In this document: positions 13,370-24,958 of the stretch, in pieces
Layout: every line of letters begins with the position of its first letter
How positions within the stretch are numbered: position 1 is the stretch's first letter
DNA from: Dipetalonema caudispina
Taxonomy: Eukaryota > Nematoda > Chromadorea > Rhabditida > Onchocercidae
Direction of reading: 5' to 3'
NCBI GenBank assembly: GCA_013365325.1
Contig: JABVXV010000029.1
Location: 186,001-250,000 of the forward strand
Length of the DNA: 64,000 bases
Translations under genes and position numbers: made by a program
Notes under the pieces: generated by a model
Database searches by the model: none
What the model saw: only the letters and a program-made list of their open reading frames with translations
What the model was told of the DNA's origin: nothing

Positions 13370-16300
13370 ATGTGTGATGAAAGTGAACCATCCATTGGGG
13401 GTCGTCCCATCTCGGAGATGAAAGTAGTGGAGTTAAAAGAAGAGCTTGGGAAACGGGGATTATCAAAAATTGGTAACAAGAATGCTCTTCATGAACGACT
13501 CAAAGAGGTTAGCATTTTTTTTTTTATATTTCTTCTTTCGAATATTATTTGATACATGCATGCATTGCTATCATCATTTGACATTTTTCTCTCATAATCA
13601 CTCTTGCATCTTTTGGCAGTGATCCGATTTCTCATTAATAACTCGATATCTACCGATGAGCATCGGACATCTTCCTGTGGTTTTGGTGATGACCTGGTTT
13701 TTATGATTTTTTTTTTTTGGATATTTCTCTGTGGTTTGGTTGTGCCTTGATATTTTTATTTGACCTTGATGATAATCTAATCATCTTTCTCTGATTCTAG
13801 GGAAGGACCTGATATCTTCCGGATTTGGGCACATTTTGAGGGTAAATTCAGTTGATATCAATTGGGAAGGGAAACAGTAGTCACGTTAAGTCCTTCCTTT
13901 GATGATATGCCGGTAACCAAAGAAATACGAGTGTCAAAACTTCACTGCCGGACCCAAAACATAATGAAATGCCGTTGTTGTTAATCGTGCAGTTTAATAG
14001 GTCCTTTTTTTGCTGGGAAAATGTATCATTGTAAAACCAGCTATAATACTTAACACAAAAATTGCATAATTATGCTATACAATTTAATTCGAACTTCGAG
14101 TTTATTGTTCGGCATGTTCTTTTGGCCTTACTACATCTTTTTGCGTGCTTACTTCTGTCTTCCTTACTTGTTATCTTCTTTATCAGATTCTTGACTTACA
14201 TTCCTTACTTGTTGTCTTTTGCTTATAACTTACCAGAAGTTTCAGTATTTGCTGACAGAGGTAAATGCCAAGTGTGAGAGCGAGGTACAGTCAACAGCTG
14301 TTGAAAGTCCACAAAGAGATTTGGTAAGTAAATTTCAAGTCTTAATAAAAATCTTTGACGAATTCATATAACTGTTTCTATTTCGTTGTAATTGTTACGA
14401 TCGTTGCAGACTTCACCACCTAACCCACTAGTTGCGGAATATTTAGCCAAACAGCAGACTGCCTTACGTGAAGCACGCAAAGATGCAGGTTTGTTATTTC
14501 TGGATTTGATATATGATGCTTTCATACTTCATCATTTTAAAATGTTATTCTGTATCAGTAAGGTGTCAAATAAGCGAATAGATTGTCACTTGATGGGCAT
14601 ACTTTTCAGAAGCAGTTCGCAGAGCTTCGTCTGGAGATGATGCATCGCCGATACGCGAAAAGTCGATTTCTGTTATGCGTCGTTCTCGACGTGGACGTAG
14701 TTCAGCTACTGTTGTTGAGAAACCTGCAGAATCCATAGTGACTAGTGAAACTGAACAGGTCTTAATTTACGGCAATACAATATGCATTCTTTAATTTCGA
14801 GATGTTAAGCAGTTAAATTAGAATAAAGAATAAATGGATTAGATGAGCTTTCATGAAATGCCTGAACATACACTCATTTGAAGTTAGGTATTTTAACTTC
14901 ATAATTCTTCTTAAAGGATTCGATGGAAGCGGACAGTTACCAGGAAAGTGTGGAAGCGCAATCAAAAATCCATAACGTCGAAGATACTGAAAATGATGGC
15001 GGTATTCCACTTGAAGTTTTAAAGAAGGAAGTGGACATCAGCGTTGATTCCATGCCGACGGCTAAGAAGATGAAGACACCGGAAGAAATCGAACGAACAG
15101 AAACAGAATATGATGAAACGAGATTGTTCAGCGATCAGCAGTCGGTAGATCTGGAAGAGAGATGTCCGGCAAGTACTAAGGATGTAAGTGAAGAACATGA
15201 ATTACAAAAGAAACATGATGACAAAGATGAAGAAGAGGATGCTGCCTCGGATGTGGCTAGCAGTGACACGGAGACATCAAGGTACATTCCATTATTATTC
15301 TTGATTGTTAAGGTCGAGAAGGTTTTAATGATTTAAGTTTTATAGGAAGGTATACAAAAATCAGCCACATGCTATGGAACGAAATTCACTGTTTTTTTCT
15401 TTTTTGAGTGGGGAGAGAGAGGGAAAGACTGAACTTTTGATTTTCCAAAAGCGACTCATTTGATCATTTATGAGAAATATAGACATTAATTTATAATTTG
15501 TTTTTTTCTAGTCGAAGTCGAAGTGAGGCAGCAGATGAATCAAATGCATCTTGGGAGCAAATGCCCGTAGATCTGGAGGAATTATCGAACCAAGGATTGG
15601 TAAGCGAACAAATAAACTACGTTTAAGATATGTCAGGAATGAGAAGACGGAGGTTTTCTCATTCGAGTAATACAGCCATGTGCTGGATTGAGACGATTTT
15701 CTTCCTGGAAGGCCATCAAATTACCTTTGTTATGCATCAATATATATGTTTGTATTCAACAGCTTTTTGACTGTTGTTCCCTGCTTAAACATAGTTTAAA
15801 ATGCAGGAAATTCGCCAGTAAAGTTGCTGGCATCTGCTGTGATATAGCGTGAGTAGTATGCAGTTAGAATTGAGATATACTAACTTCATTCCTTCATCAT
15901 TTGTTGTTGTTCATTTACAGATGGAAGCAGCTGATGATGCAGCAGTGGAGAAAACTGTAGAGCGTATGGGAGGAACTACAACCATGCAAACTAAGGGCAA
16001 GTTTTCTCCGTACTTTCAGAATCAGTCTAAAAATATTGATAGATTATGCATCGATCTCCTTTTTTCTTCCTATAAATAGCGTAATTGTGTTGTTGACTAG
16101 AAGGTGTATTGTATACAGATATTGGCATCTGGTCTCCTGAGTAGACCCTCATATATTTCCCAGTTCACGAGTATTCTCGCATTATCACTTGATTATTGTT
16201 TACAGTTAATCTACCATTTTAACACTATCCATTTCAGCAAAAACAGGTCACACCCAAGAGAAAAAGCGTCGTTGGAAACCATCTGAAGCAACACACTCTA

Positions 16301-19275
16301 CAAACAGTGTCGTCACGGTTTCAGTCGCAAAACATAAGGAAGAAGAAATCGAAATAGACGAACAGGAAGATATACCCAACACTCACCCTTCTGCTATATC
16401 CGATTTCAAAGAAGAATTATCCGATACAAAAGATAAAATGGAAGAACTAGATTACGAAGAACCAATGCAAAGTTCAATTGCCGAAGTAGCTGAGGAAGTT
16501 AAAGTGATGAATAATTTTTACTTAAAGAATTTTTACTTGCAAAGTTTTGCGTGAACTTCTCATAAACTAAGTTATATAAGAAAAGAAATTATTTATGTCG
16601 CGTTGATATTAAATGTGTCTAACAAGAGCATATTGCAGGCTGCTGAGGAAGTATCTGAAAGACACAAAGAGAGAATATTTGAAAGGGTTGAGAGACACGC
16701 GAAACGCTCAGGTTCGTATATTCCACGCATGGATCCTTATCACTGAGTGAACAATATTTATTTGGTTCCAAAATTTACGACTTATAGAGAAAAACTTAAG
16801 TGACTTTGTGGCCATTACAGTTGGTGCAGTTGAATTCGGTAAATGTGTGGAGAGAGTAAAGCAGCAGAACTACTTAAGAAATTAAATTCATGAAAATGGG
16901 GTACTGAAGGTATTTATGGTAGTAGCTAGAATAAATTGAGAATGTGAAGGTTCCTATTATCAACTTTTTATTGAATATTCCTACATAATCGTGTTCGACA
17001 TGAAGTCGCTGTATTATCAGGTGTTGGGTCAAGCTTGTTAACTAGTGCTCACCTTTCAGTCAACTTTTCCTGAAAGTCCTAAAATCTTGCGACTCCTTTT
17101 TAATGGGATTAATTATGAATTCTTGCTTCTTTTCAAATTAGGGCTGCTACTTGATTTTGCATATTTTGCCATTCATCCTTTTCAAATCTTTAAACATAAC
17201 AGTTTAAAAGGATTAATTTGGTATTGATGTTTGTTACTATGTATTTACCTGGTTGGTTTTGAGAAATGCTTCATTTTTTCAGGACCATTAGGTGTATCCA
17301 AGCGTTCGCCGACTCCGGACAAACAACTAGAGAGCCATATAACAGTGGATGGTTTCGTGCGTGAACGAAGAGTGTCACCAGCGCGATATCCAGTTAACCA
17401 GGTCATTCCTTTTTTGCTCAAAGCATTGTGTGGCTCAGTTGAAATTATGCACTTTATGCCTGAATTTGCAGGATTTTTTTCTTTTGGATTATACCGTGTT
17501 ACTTTTTTCTTCTAAACTTTACTGATATCGGGACTTTTTCATTACAAAAATTTTTTTGTTTGATTTCTTATTTGAGACAATTTTTTGACATGACCGTTTA
17601 GGTTAACCGTACAACGCAAGGACAATTTTTGTGATATCATTTGTATAACTTCATCCTAGGTACGTAAAAAAAAAAAATTTGTGTCCAACTTATGCACTGC
17701 TTTCAGGTAATAATGATAAGACAACTTACTCGCCCTTATACAGTTAAACAGCTACAACAGCTGCTTTCAACTTTCGGTACAATAGTTGAGGGGGGTTTCT
17801 GGATCGATAATATCAAATCTACATGCATTGCAAAAGTAATTTTTCGAATAATTTAAATATAATATAAAAATATTTATTGTTATGCTTGCTCGTGGCTATT
17901 GTTAATTAACGTAATTGTTTGTTTACAGTACTCGACTGTGGAAGAAGCTATTGTGGCTCGAGGGCGCCTCCATAATGTTGTATGGCCACCCTGCAGTCCA
18001 AAAACTTTGAAAATAGACTATTCAGATGATGCGAATGTAAGGATTACTCGTTCATAGTGTTCAAAATTAGTGGTAATTAGAATTTCTTCGGTCTTGATGT
18101 TAAGAGCCTTCACATTGCAGCTTACTAAACATCTCGTTGCCGATCAGTCACAGAGTGAAGAAATAACAAGAGGAAGCACAGAAACAGCGAAATCACCTTC
18201 TGGAAGCTCAGCTCCGATTCTTCGTGTATCATTATCTGTTGATGAAAAACGTAGACATGTACTGCCAACTAGTCAGGATGAGTTAGCGGCGAAGGATTTG
18301 GATAAAAGAGAACGAGAAGGACGCGCACATGGACATCGAGGACGAAAGCGCTCCGCTTCACCAACTGGGGTATTAGTCGCTGAAATTTTTGTACTTTGGG
18401 GAATCTTTTCGTATCAAATTTCTTGTTTGCGTTGTGCTGTCGACGTATGAGGGGATTCAAAATGCTGACATTAAAGTGATGTTTGAAGTATGAATTTTCT
18501 TACACTTGTCTAAAAAATTCTAATTCATAGCATTCGGAGGCAAAGCGAGCGCGCGAACGAAGATCGCCGTGGAGGGATGAACGTCGTCGCACTACTGTTT
18601 CACCTGAGTTGAAACCAAACGGTTGGTTTTGTTTAATTTCTGCTATTTTGATATAAATTTTTAAATTAGTGGAAGTGAAAGTGGAACTGTTTTAGCAACT
18701 CTCATTTGAATTTGTAGAACCGGAGAAGCGTGTTAAAACGGCGGATGAATTATTTTTGAAAACAAAAACTCAGCCGGCTGTCTATTATTTACCACTCACT
18801 GAAGAACAGGTTTATTTTATCACAGTTTCAAATAGAAAAGTAATTTTTACATATGGACCTCTCTCCAAATGGTGTATCTGCACGCCGAATTGGCCTTGTT
18901 GCGTATTTTACTAACATCATCTCTTATAAGTTTTGTCCGCTTGAGTAGGTTGTCGATAACCAGCACACCGAATATTGTGTGAGGTTCATGCAGTTGTTTT
19001 TCATTGTATCGATGGTTTAGATTATTGAACGCATCAAGCGGAAAGCTGTAGAGGCGGAGCTGGCCAAGAAAGTTGCCCAAAATGGGATCACGAAACGAAA
19101 GGAGAAAGATGAGCCAGCAAAAGAAAAAACTAACACGAGCAAACGTGTCGGCGCTAGATCTCCTCCGTCACGTCGACGCTCACGCACCCCACCATCCCGT
19201 CGACGATCACACACTCCTGGGGGGCAACGTGATCGGCGACATTCCAGATCCCGATCACCACGCCGCCGTCGTTAG
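13370..19275 (+). CDS. ACIN1: Acinus homologue, SAP and RRM protein of the ASAP/PSAP complex
   Basis: Nuclear scaffold that binds RNPS1 and SAP18 at the exon junction complex. Exons: 13370-13507, 14237-14323, 14410-14488, 14610-14758, 14917-15281, 15512-15599, 15921-15996, 16238-16497, 16639-16711, 17283-17401, 17707-17835, 17929-18036, 18121-18369, 18531-18621, 18718-18809, 19021-19275; 785 residues. Seen: SAP domain near 15-46 (EMKVVELKEELGKRGLSK), a segment VAEYLAKQQ like the acinus region after SAP, long acidic stretches, the KKRRW motif, an acinus-type RRM at about 479-557 (LTRPYTVKQLQQLLSTFG, then FWIDNIKSTC), the RNPS1/SAP18-binding motif near 675-700 (ADELFLKTKTQPAVYYLPL) and an Arg/Ser-rich tail. 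Vertebrate acinus-L is longer. Intron 7 uses a GC donor. Exon 2 could instead start at 14246, and exon 8 could end at 16503; both keep frame. The start follows a TTGCAG acceptor by 7 nt. Confidence 0.93.
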
Positions 19276-21362
19276 GTCGTCGCGCCCCGTAAGGTGACAA
19301 ATGATGCAGCCAGTATTTTAAACTTTCTAATCTTTTTTTTTACTTTGCCCTTTGTTTCACTTTATGAGGTGTTTAACTCCGCATTTTGAAGCTTTTTTTG
19401 AATTTTACTTACCTAAACCTCCATTTTCATGTCATGAAAATCTTGTCCCTAGCTGCTCAAAATTTCAATAGTTCCGCTGCTCATCTCGTCTACCTTTCCT
19501 TCCTTTCGCTACCATGTTTTCCTTTTCCCACCCGTAATGCCTCCTGATATCTTAGTATCTTTTACTTATATAGCTCCTTATTTAAGGTACAGAATTCCCT
19601 CTACCTTTTATTTTTGTTGAAATTGCTCGTCAGGCCTTCAGAATTCGCTGCAGCTAATGTTTGCGGAGCAAGCACAGGATTGATGAGCAGAAATGGAGGT
19701 GATGTCGTGAACAAACTGTGAGACGCGGTCTCATCGCAGCTTCCTCTGAAGTCATCATCGAATACGCAGGAAAAAACGATTTCAGCCTGATTCAACAGTG
19801 AAAGTTACATCGTCGCGATGTCCTAACTTCTAACTTCCTCAATACAGCAGTGCTAAATGGCAAAGATGTTGTTAAGCATTGATTTGCATTAAAACTTGAC
19901 ATAGTTACTAGTTGTGGTTCATTGGGCGTACAGTATATTACTTATGGATGTCGCTCTTTCGACTTCACATATGGTTGATGGTACGGCTCCACATATCGTT
20001 ATTAAGCGTATGGTTCTCTCAGTTTGTTTCTAATAAAATTATTTTTGTGCCATTATGCTACTATTTTCATGAAAAATGCTGTTACAACTTTACGCTGTAC
20101 ATTCTTATATTTCGTTTCTTAAATATTCCTTCTTCACTATAATAGTGAAGTCGAGGGATCATGAAGGCCTGGTGTACTTGAGTCACAAAACATCTACTTT
20201 AAAACAAAAATATCTTAAACGACAGCAGCAAGGGAAATGATCCTGTTTTTATTCCAGCACATATTCCTGCTGGATCATTGGCCATCGAAAATGGTGTGAC
20301 AGTCATCACCATTTTCGGATTACCCAGCATCATGTGACAAGTTGAGAGTTACGTATTAATCTAACAAAGTCAGCAAATTTCTTAATTGTGCAAAGTGATG
20401 ACAATTAGCTGGTGGATTATCCAAAGATCATTCGACATTTAGAAGATACATCGATAATCGCCTAAATAGTCCCTGCATTAATGAAAAATTCAATAAATTT
20501 TCTGATGCCGTTCAATCCACGTTGTTAAAGTCTAATCATATATTTTGTTGATTTCCTTGGTATCAGATAGGCATTAGCAACGGTTGGTCGATATGTTGTT
20601 ACTGCACAAGATACGAAGCGTATTTTTTCCTCACTCAATTTAAATTCCTAAAAGTGGTCAACATAAGGACAATTTCATTTAATGACTATAACAGAAAATC
20701 TGAAAACAGTACTTCTGTTACTATGCGTACATTTTCCATGTTTCTATTCGTTTCCAATTTCAAATTATTCCATTTATTTTTTCAATATTTACTATTTGAT
20801 TATATGTAATTTCTTATTTACTCGTTTGATTAAAGATTCCTAAGTTGAAAGGGGGGAAAAAAAGACTAGAAATTATTCCAGTAGACTTCATCTGATACTT
20901 ATAATGATCTCATTATCTCAAAATAAATTTCAACTCTCAGATTCTCACTAATTACAAGCAAGATGAAATTTGCTTTCAGGAACTAATAAAGAGTCTGAAA
21001 TAATTTCCTGTATTAGCTGATTAATTACTCTTATCTATCTCTAACTTGACAAAGGATAAATTGTAAAGATGGGAGAAAATCGTCAGCAACGAAATGCCAA
21101 ACTTGAGTGATTGGAAAATTCTAACACCAAATTTTCCGACGATTTCCTTTCAGTAGTAATTAAGTTCAAAGGACAACTTTCTATAGGAAAAGTAGCAAAT
21201 TTTTATTGATAAAAAAAATCCGCAGAAGTAATCAATAAAAGAAAAGTTTCAAGAAACTATGGAGTTTTTTTTTTTTCAATTTTCTGAAAAAGAATAACCA
21301 TATGAACTAAGAAAATTGGTCTTGTTTATCAAATTTAATCTATCAGCACAAATATGAAAAAG
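19276..21362. other. 3' flanks of convergent ACIN1 and START-domain genes
   Basis: About 2 kb between two convergent genes. 19276-20160 is less AT-rich and probably includes the ACIN1 3' UTR. It contains a perfect short inverted repeat TGAGAC-GCG-GTCTCA near 19721-19735. A stronger fold-back is listed separately at 20286-20317. TTTATT at 21202-21207 is AATAAA on the minus strand, about 155 nt past the stop of the START gene. No further coding region is supported. Confidence 0.55.
20286..20317. repeat. Short near-perfect palindrome
   Basis: The arm CGAAAATGGTG at 20286-20296 and its exact complement CACCATTTTCG at 20307-20317 enclose TGACAGTCAT. That centre can itself pair (TGAC with GTCA) after a one-base shift. 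It is a 32-nt hairpin with an 11-bp perfect stem in otherwise featureless intergenic DNA. Function unknown. Confidence 0.6.
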
Positions 21363-22955
21363 TCAAGTATCATTTTTTAATTTCTCAATCACTTCACGTG
21401 CATATTCAGCATCCTGAAGGATCAATTTTGATAATATTGATTCCACCACCGGTTTTGTTAAATCTGGACCATTAAAATCCAAACAAATGATGTAATCAAC
21501 AATAGTTTTTTGTGGATCTTTTGGATGAATTCGAAAACGACCACTACCAAGTAATAATTTACCTCTGAAATATGATATAATCAAATTTTTAAATGCAGTA
21601 CAGAGATATATCTCGTAATGTTTGTTAATGATTTTCTTCAATTACCATTATCCATTATTTTACCTCGTTTTCTTCTTATGCCGTTCTACTTCATCGGTAT
21701 CATAACTTCGTGCTGCTTCAATAATATCACCATCAATGTTTCGATAGATACGTGTTGTCACGAAGTCTCGACCTTTCACTAAACCGGAATCTTTCATTGC
21801 ATACTATAAAAGATTATCATCCTTCTTATCATGTTTCTAGAAATAAATCAATAATAATATCTTTGTGCATAATGTATTGTTTTTGCAATTTCAGGAATAA
21901 CGGTAATTGTGACATTTTTTAAATTCAGAAGACTTTTTTTTTCAAATATTTATTTTGATGACAAAACAGTAGTAGTGAAATATACTTCTGATTTAATTGC
22001 TATTACTTTTATAAATACAACAAAATAAAAAGATAGAGATTTGTAGATTACGTGAATAATTTCGACATGAGGCGTAAGTATAGCAACTTTTTCAGCCAAT
22101 GATGTATTTTTATTTTTATATGCTATTTCTTCAAAATTATTCCAATGTTCGAAAAAAAGCATTTCACGTGGTATATCCAATGTGGTCTAGAAAGTTTTTA
22201 TTTAAATTACAACCATCACATAATATACGTGAACCATTCTATAACTGTATTCTATACATTTTTCAATTTTATTAATTCTATTCGTAAACAAAAGATCGAT
22301 TAAAAATTATACGTTTAAAAAAGTATAAAGATAAAAAAGGTAAAGATTGGAAAAAAAAAAAAAAAAAGGAAAATGGAAAAAAGAAAAAGCAAACAAACCC
22401 GAAGTGTGAAAATTTTGCCTATTGCAAATCTTTTTGTATATATTTTATCCATTTTATTTTCGTTCTTTAATTTCCAACCTTCCATTGTTTCAAATTCAGG
22501 CGTATTTATAATACTTAATGTTTCATTCATTACAGCTACCGCATCATTTAACGCTTTTTCATACTGTAACAATAAAAACTTTTTACGTTACGTTAAGCGA
22601 GAATTCTGTTACAAAAGAATTAATTTACTGACATACGTGAATCATTTCCACTATTCTACTCTATACCATTTCTCATTTCAACATTTCTATTGATAAGTAA
22701 AGATAAAGATGTTTACTTAGATCTTATCTTACTGTATATGTATCATCAAAACTGTAACTTAACTCATATACGTGTACTATCACTAAAGATAGTTTATAGC
22801 AATACGTTGAACACGTTAAGCTGTCTAGAAATAAAACGGATCATATAGGGAAAAAAAACGGTATGGTGTTCTGTAAATATCAAAATAAACCATACCTTTT
22901 TGTGTTCCGGTTTAAGGGTATCAGTAATACCAGCAACTGTAATAGAAATTGTCAT
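21363..22955 (-). CDS. START-domain lipid-transfer protein (StAR/STARD3-like)
   Basis: Five exons on the minus strand, in order of translation: 22955-22896, 22563-22399, 22186-22052, 21803-21664, 21564-21363; 233 residues. The whole protein is one START fold, expected to carry a sterol or other lipid between membranes. Family-type segments: a helix with YEKALNDAV, then GWKLKNENKMDKIYTKRF, HWNNFEEI, the strand GLVKGRDFVTTRIYRN, GSGRFRIHPKDP and the C-terminal helix with KPVVESILSKLILQDAEYA. The tract near the RHKKKTRGKLLLGSGRF segment aligns best with the StAR/STARD3 subgroup. There is no N-terminal signal, mitochondrial presequence or transmembrane MENTAL domain, so the product looks cytosolic. 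The ATG lies 15 nt after a TTTGTTACAG acceptor (first base 22970), consistent with trans-splicing. The lipid ligand cannot be read from the sequence. Confidence 0.85.
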
Positions 22956-22971
22956 TGTTATCCTTTCTTAC

Positions 22972-24958
22972 TGTAACAAATAATAATAGTATGGTTGAAC
23001 CGATAAATCGTTAGATTGCCGTTTTGAAAGTATTTCTGATCTTTCGGAATCTTCGTTATAGGTGATGATCAGTAATAGATGTCAGGCTTTTTAACATTTA
23101 AACATATATCTTTAAATACTTTTGGAATTATTAAAATATCTTAAATAATAATCGTAAGAGTAAACGAGATGCCTTTTTTTTTCTCTATTATTTGAAATTT
23201 TGGAAATTTGTAAAATTCTTTCTGTATGCAAAAAACCTAACAGATCATAAACAGGATCTCTGAGAATTATGGTAGTTGTTCAGCTACAGTACTCCCCGAG
23301 TATGGTGCACGATATGAAAGTTTAACTAGAAGATCAAGGAAGAAGATCGGAAGATCCGTTCATCCTATATATTCATCAATTTCTAGTATAAATGTTTGTA
23401 GTTTTTCAGTTACCAAAAAACTGCAACAATTTACTTTTAAGTATCTTTTGCGACAGTTTTATGCAAGGTTTCGACTAATTAAAAAAATCGTTCAAGAATC
23501 TCAAGATCAAACCATATCAGCAGCGAAAACTGTAAATGGTGTTAGAAAACATGCAAACCACAAGCCATCATTTCATAAGTTCAATGGAACATCACGATAT
23601 GTGACAATATCGGTGTACGTAAATGAAATGTGTCGCTGCTATTGTTTCGTTTTGAATACAACGAAATAAGAGCAATGACATTTTTTTTTTTTTTTTGTCT
23701 AACCTTTCCGGAAACGATAATATGGGTGAATATTTGATAGGAGTGTAATAAAGATCAATATTGAAAATGTGCTGTCAACCAATTGATAAAAAGAGTGATT
23801 GTTTTAAATTATTGTCTTGAAGTTTATTAATTATTATGAACTGAAGTGGACAATAGCTGTACTTATCGATGATATCTATCGTAAAGGAATTAGCAATAAT
23901 TCGAGAGAAGTTTTTGAATGGAAATTAGGGAAAAACATAAGGATAAAATAATCGATTGGAAATATTTTGTCCTTTATTTTTTTGTTCAACAGCAACAGAA
24001 AAATTTTTTAACTGGATTTTTTCTCTTTTCTTTTTTTTTTTTCGTAAATGCGGTTACATAGAAAATTTTTCCACTAATTTCTATGCAAAAAAATTTCTCG
24101 TTTTTGGCAATAAACTGGATGACTGTATGATTCTTCTCCTCTTCAACTTATCCATAATTTCCGCACCATTACTCGTGATCATCTCGATATCACAAGTACC
24201 ACATATCATAAGCATGAATGGTGATATATCTTTGTAATGTATGTGTCTGTGTGAGCATTTTTCAATTTAAAGTTTCATTGTAATCAATGCATTAATGTAC
24301 TCCAACATTTTCTTCATTAAATTTCATCTATTATACATTTTTATTACAATTGATTTTATCACAGGATCGGATTTTTGTTCATTGAATTTAATTTAAAGAT
24401 AAATCTAATTAATTTAAAAACAAATTTGATTAATTTAAACATAAATTTAATCTAAAAAAAGGCAATTAAAGAAAGTGAAAAGGAATATATTTGATGTGAC
24501 GCAGGTGCAGATAAATAAATTAGATTTTTGTTAAATCGTTTCGCAGACAGATCCAATGGTTTTATGATGTATTACAGATACTATTATCATTTGAAAAGTT
24601 ATACAGGTCAAAGGATGACTGAGAGGCAGTACAGTTATGATAATCAGAGAAGATTGTGAAATTGTTGAACATCATCACTTTGTAAAATTCTTTGTCATGT
24701 ATAAATAGCAGTAAGTTTAGCAGGAAATAATTCATTTGAGTTAAAACATAAGTCACTTGTAAATACATCGATTTATATTGCAAAAATCCTAGAAATAATC
24801 CTAAGTGTAAATGATTTTATTGATCTTGAGATAATTTCAGATCCAATCTATTTCGTTGATTTATGAATGATTTCAGATTCAACAACTCACTTGGAATATA
24901 TACTCTCTTAGCTTCGACCATTCCAATGATCTTTGCTTAATTTTAGACTTAATTAATT
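22972..24958. other. Intergenic region
   Basis: AT-rich DNA between the START gene and the U2AF35 homologue, both on the minus strand. It includes homopolymer T runs near 23680 and 24027. TTTATT at 24816-24821 is AATAAA on the minus strand, about 140 nt beyond the U2AF35-like stop, and is a plausible poly(A) signal. A 73-codon plus-strand ORF at 23448-23669 has no splice context or recognisable domain and is not called. Confidence 0.5.

Noticed and set aside
23448..23669. 73-codon plus-strand ORF with basic residues
   Set aside because: It lies antisense in the upstream flank of the START gene, has no recognisable domain and no supporting splice sites.
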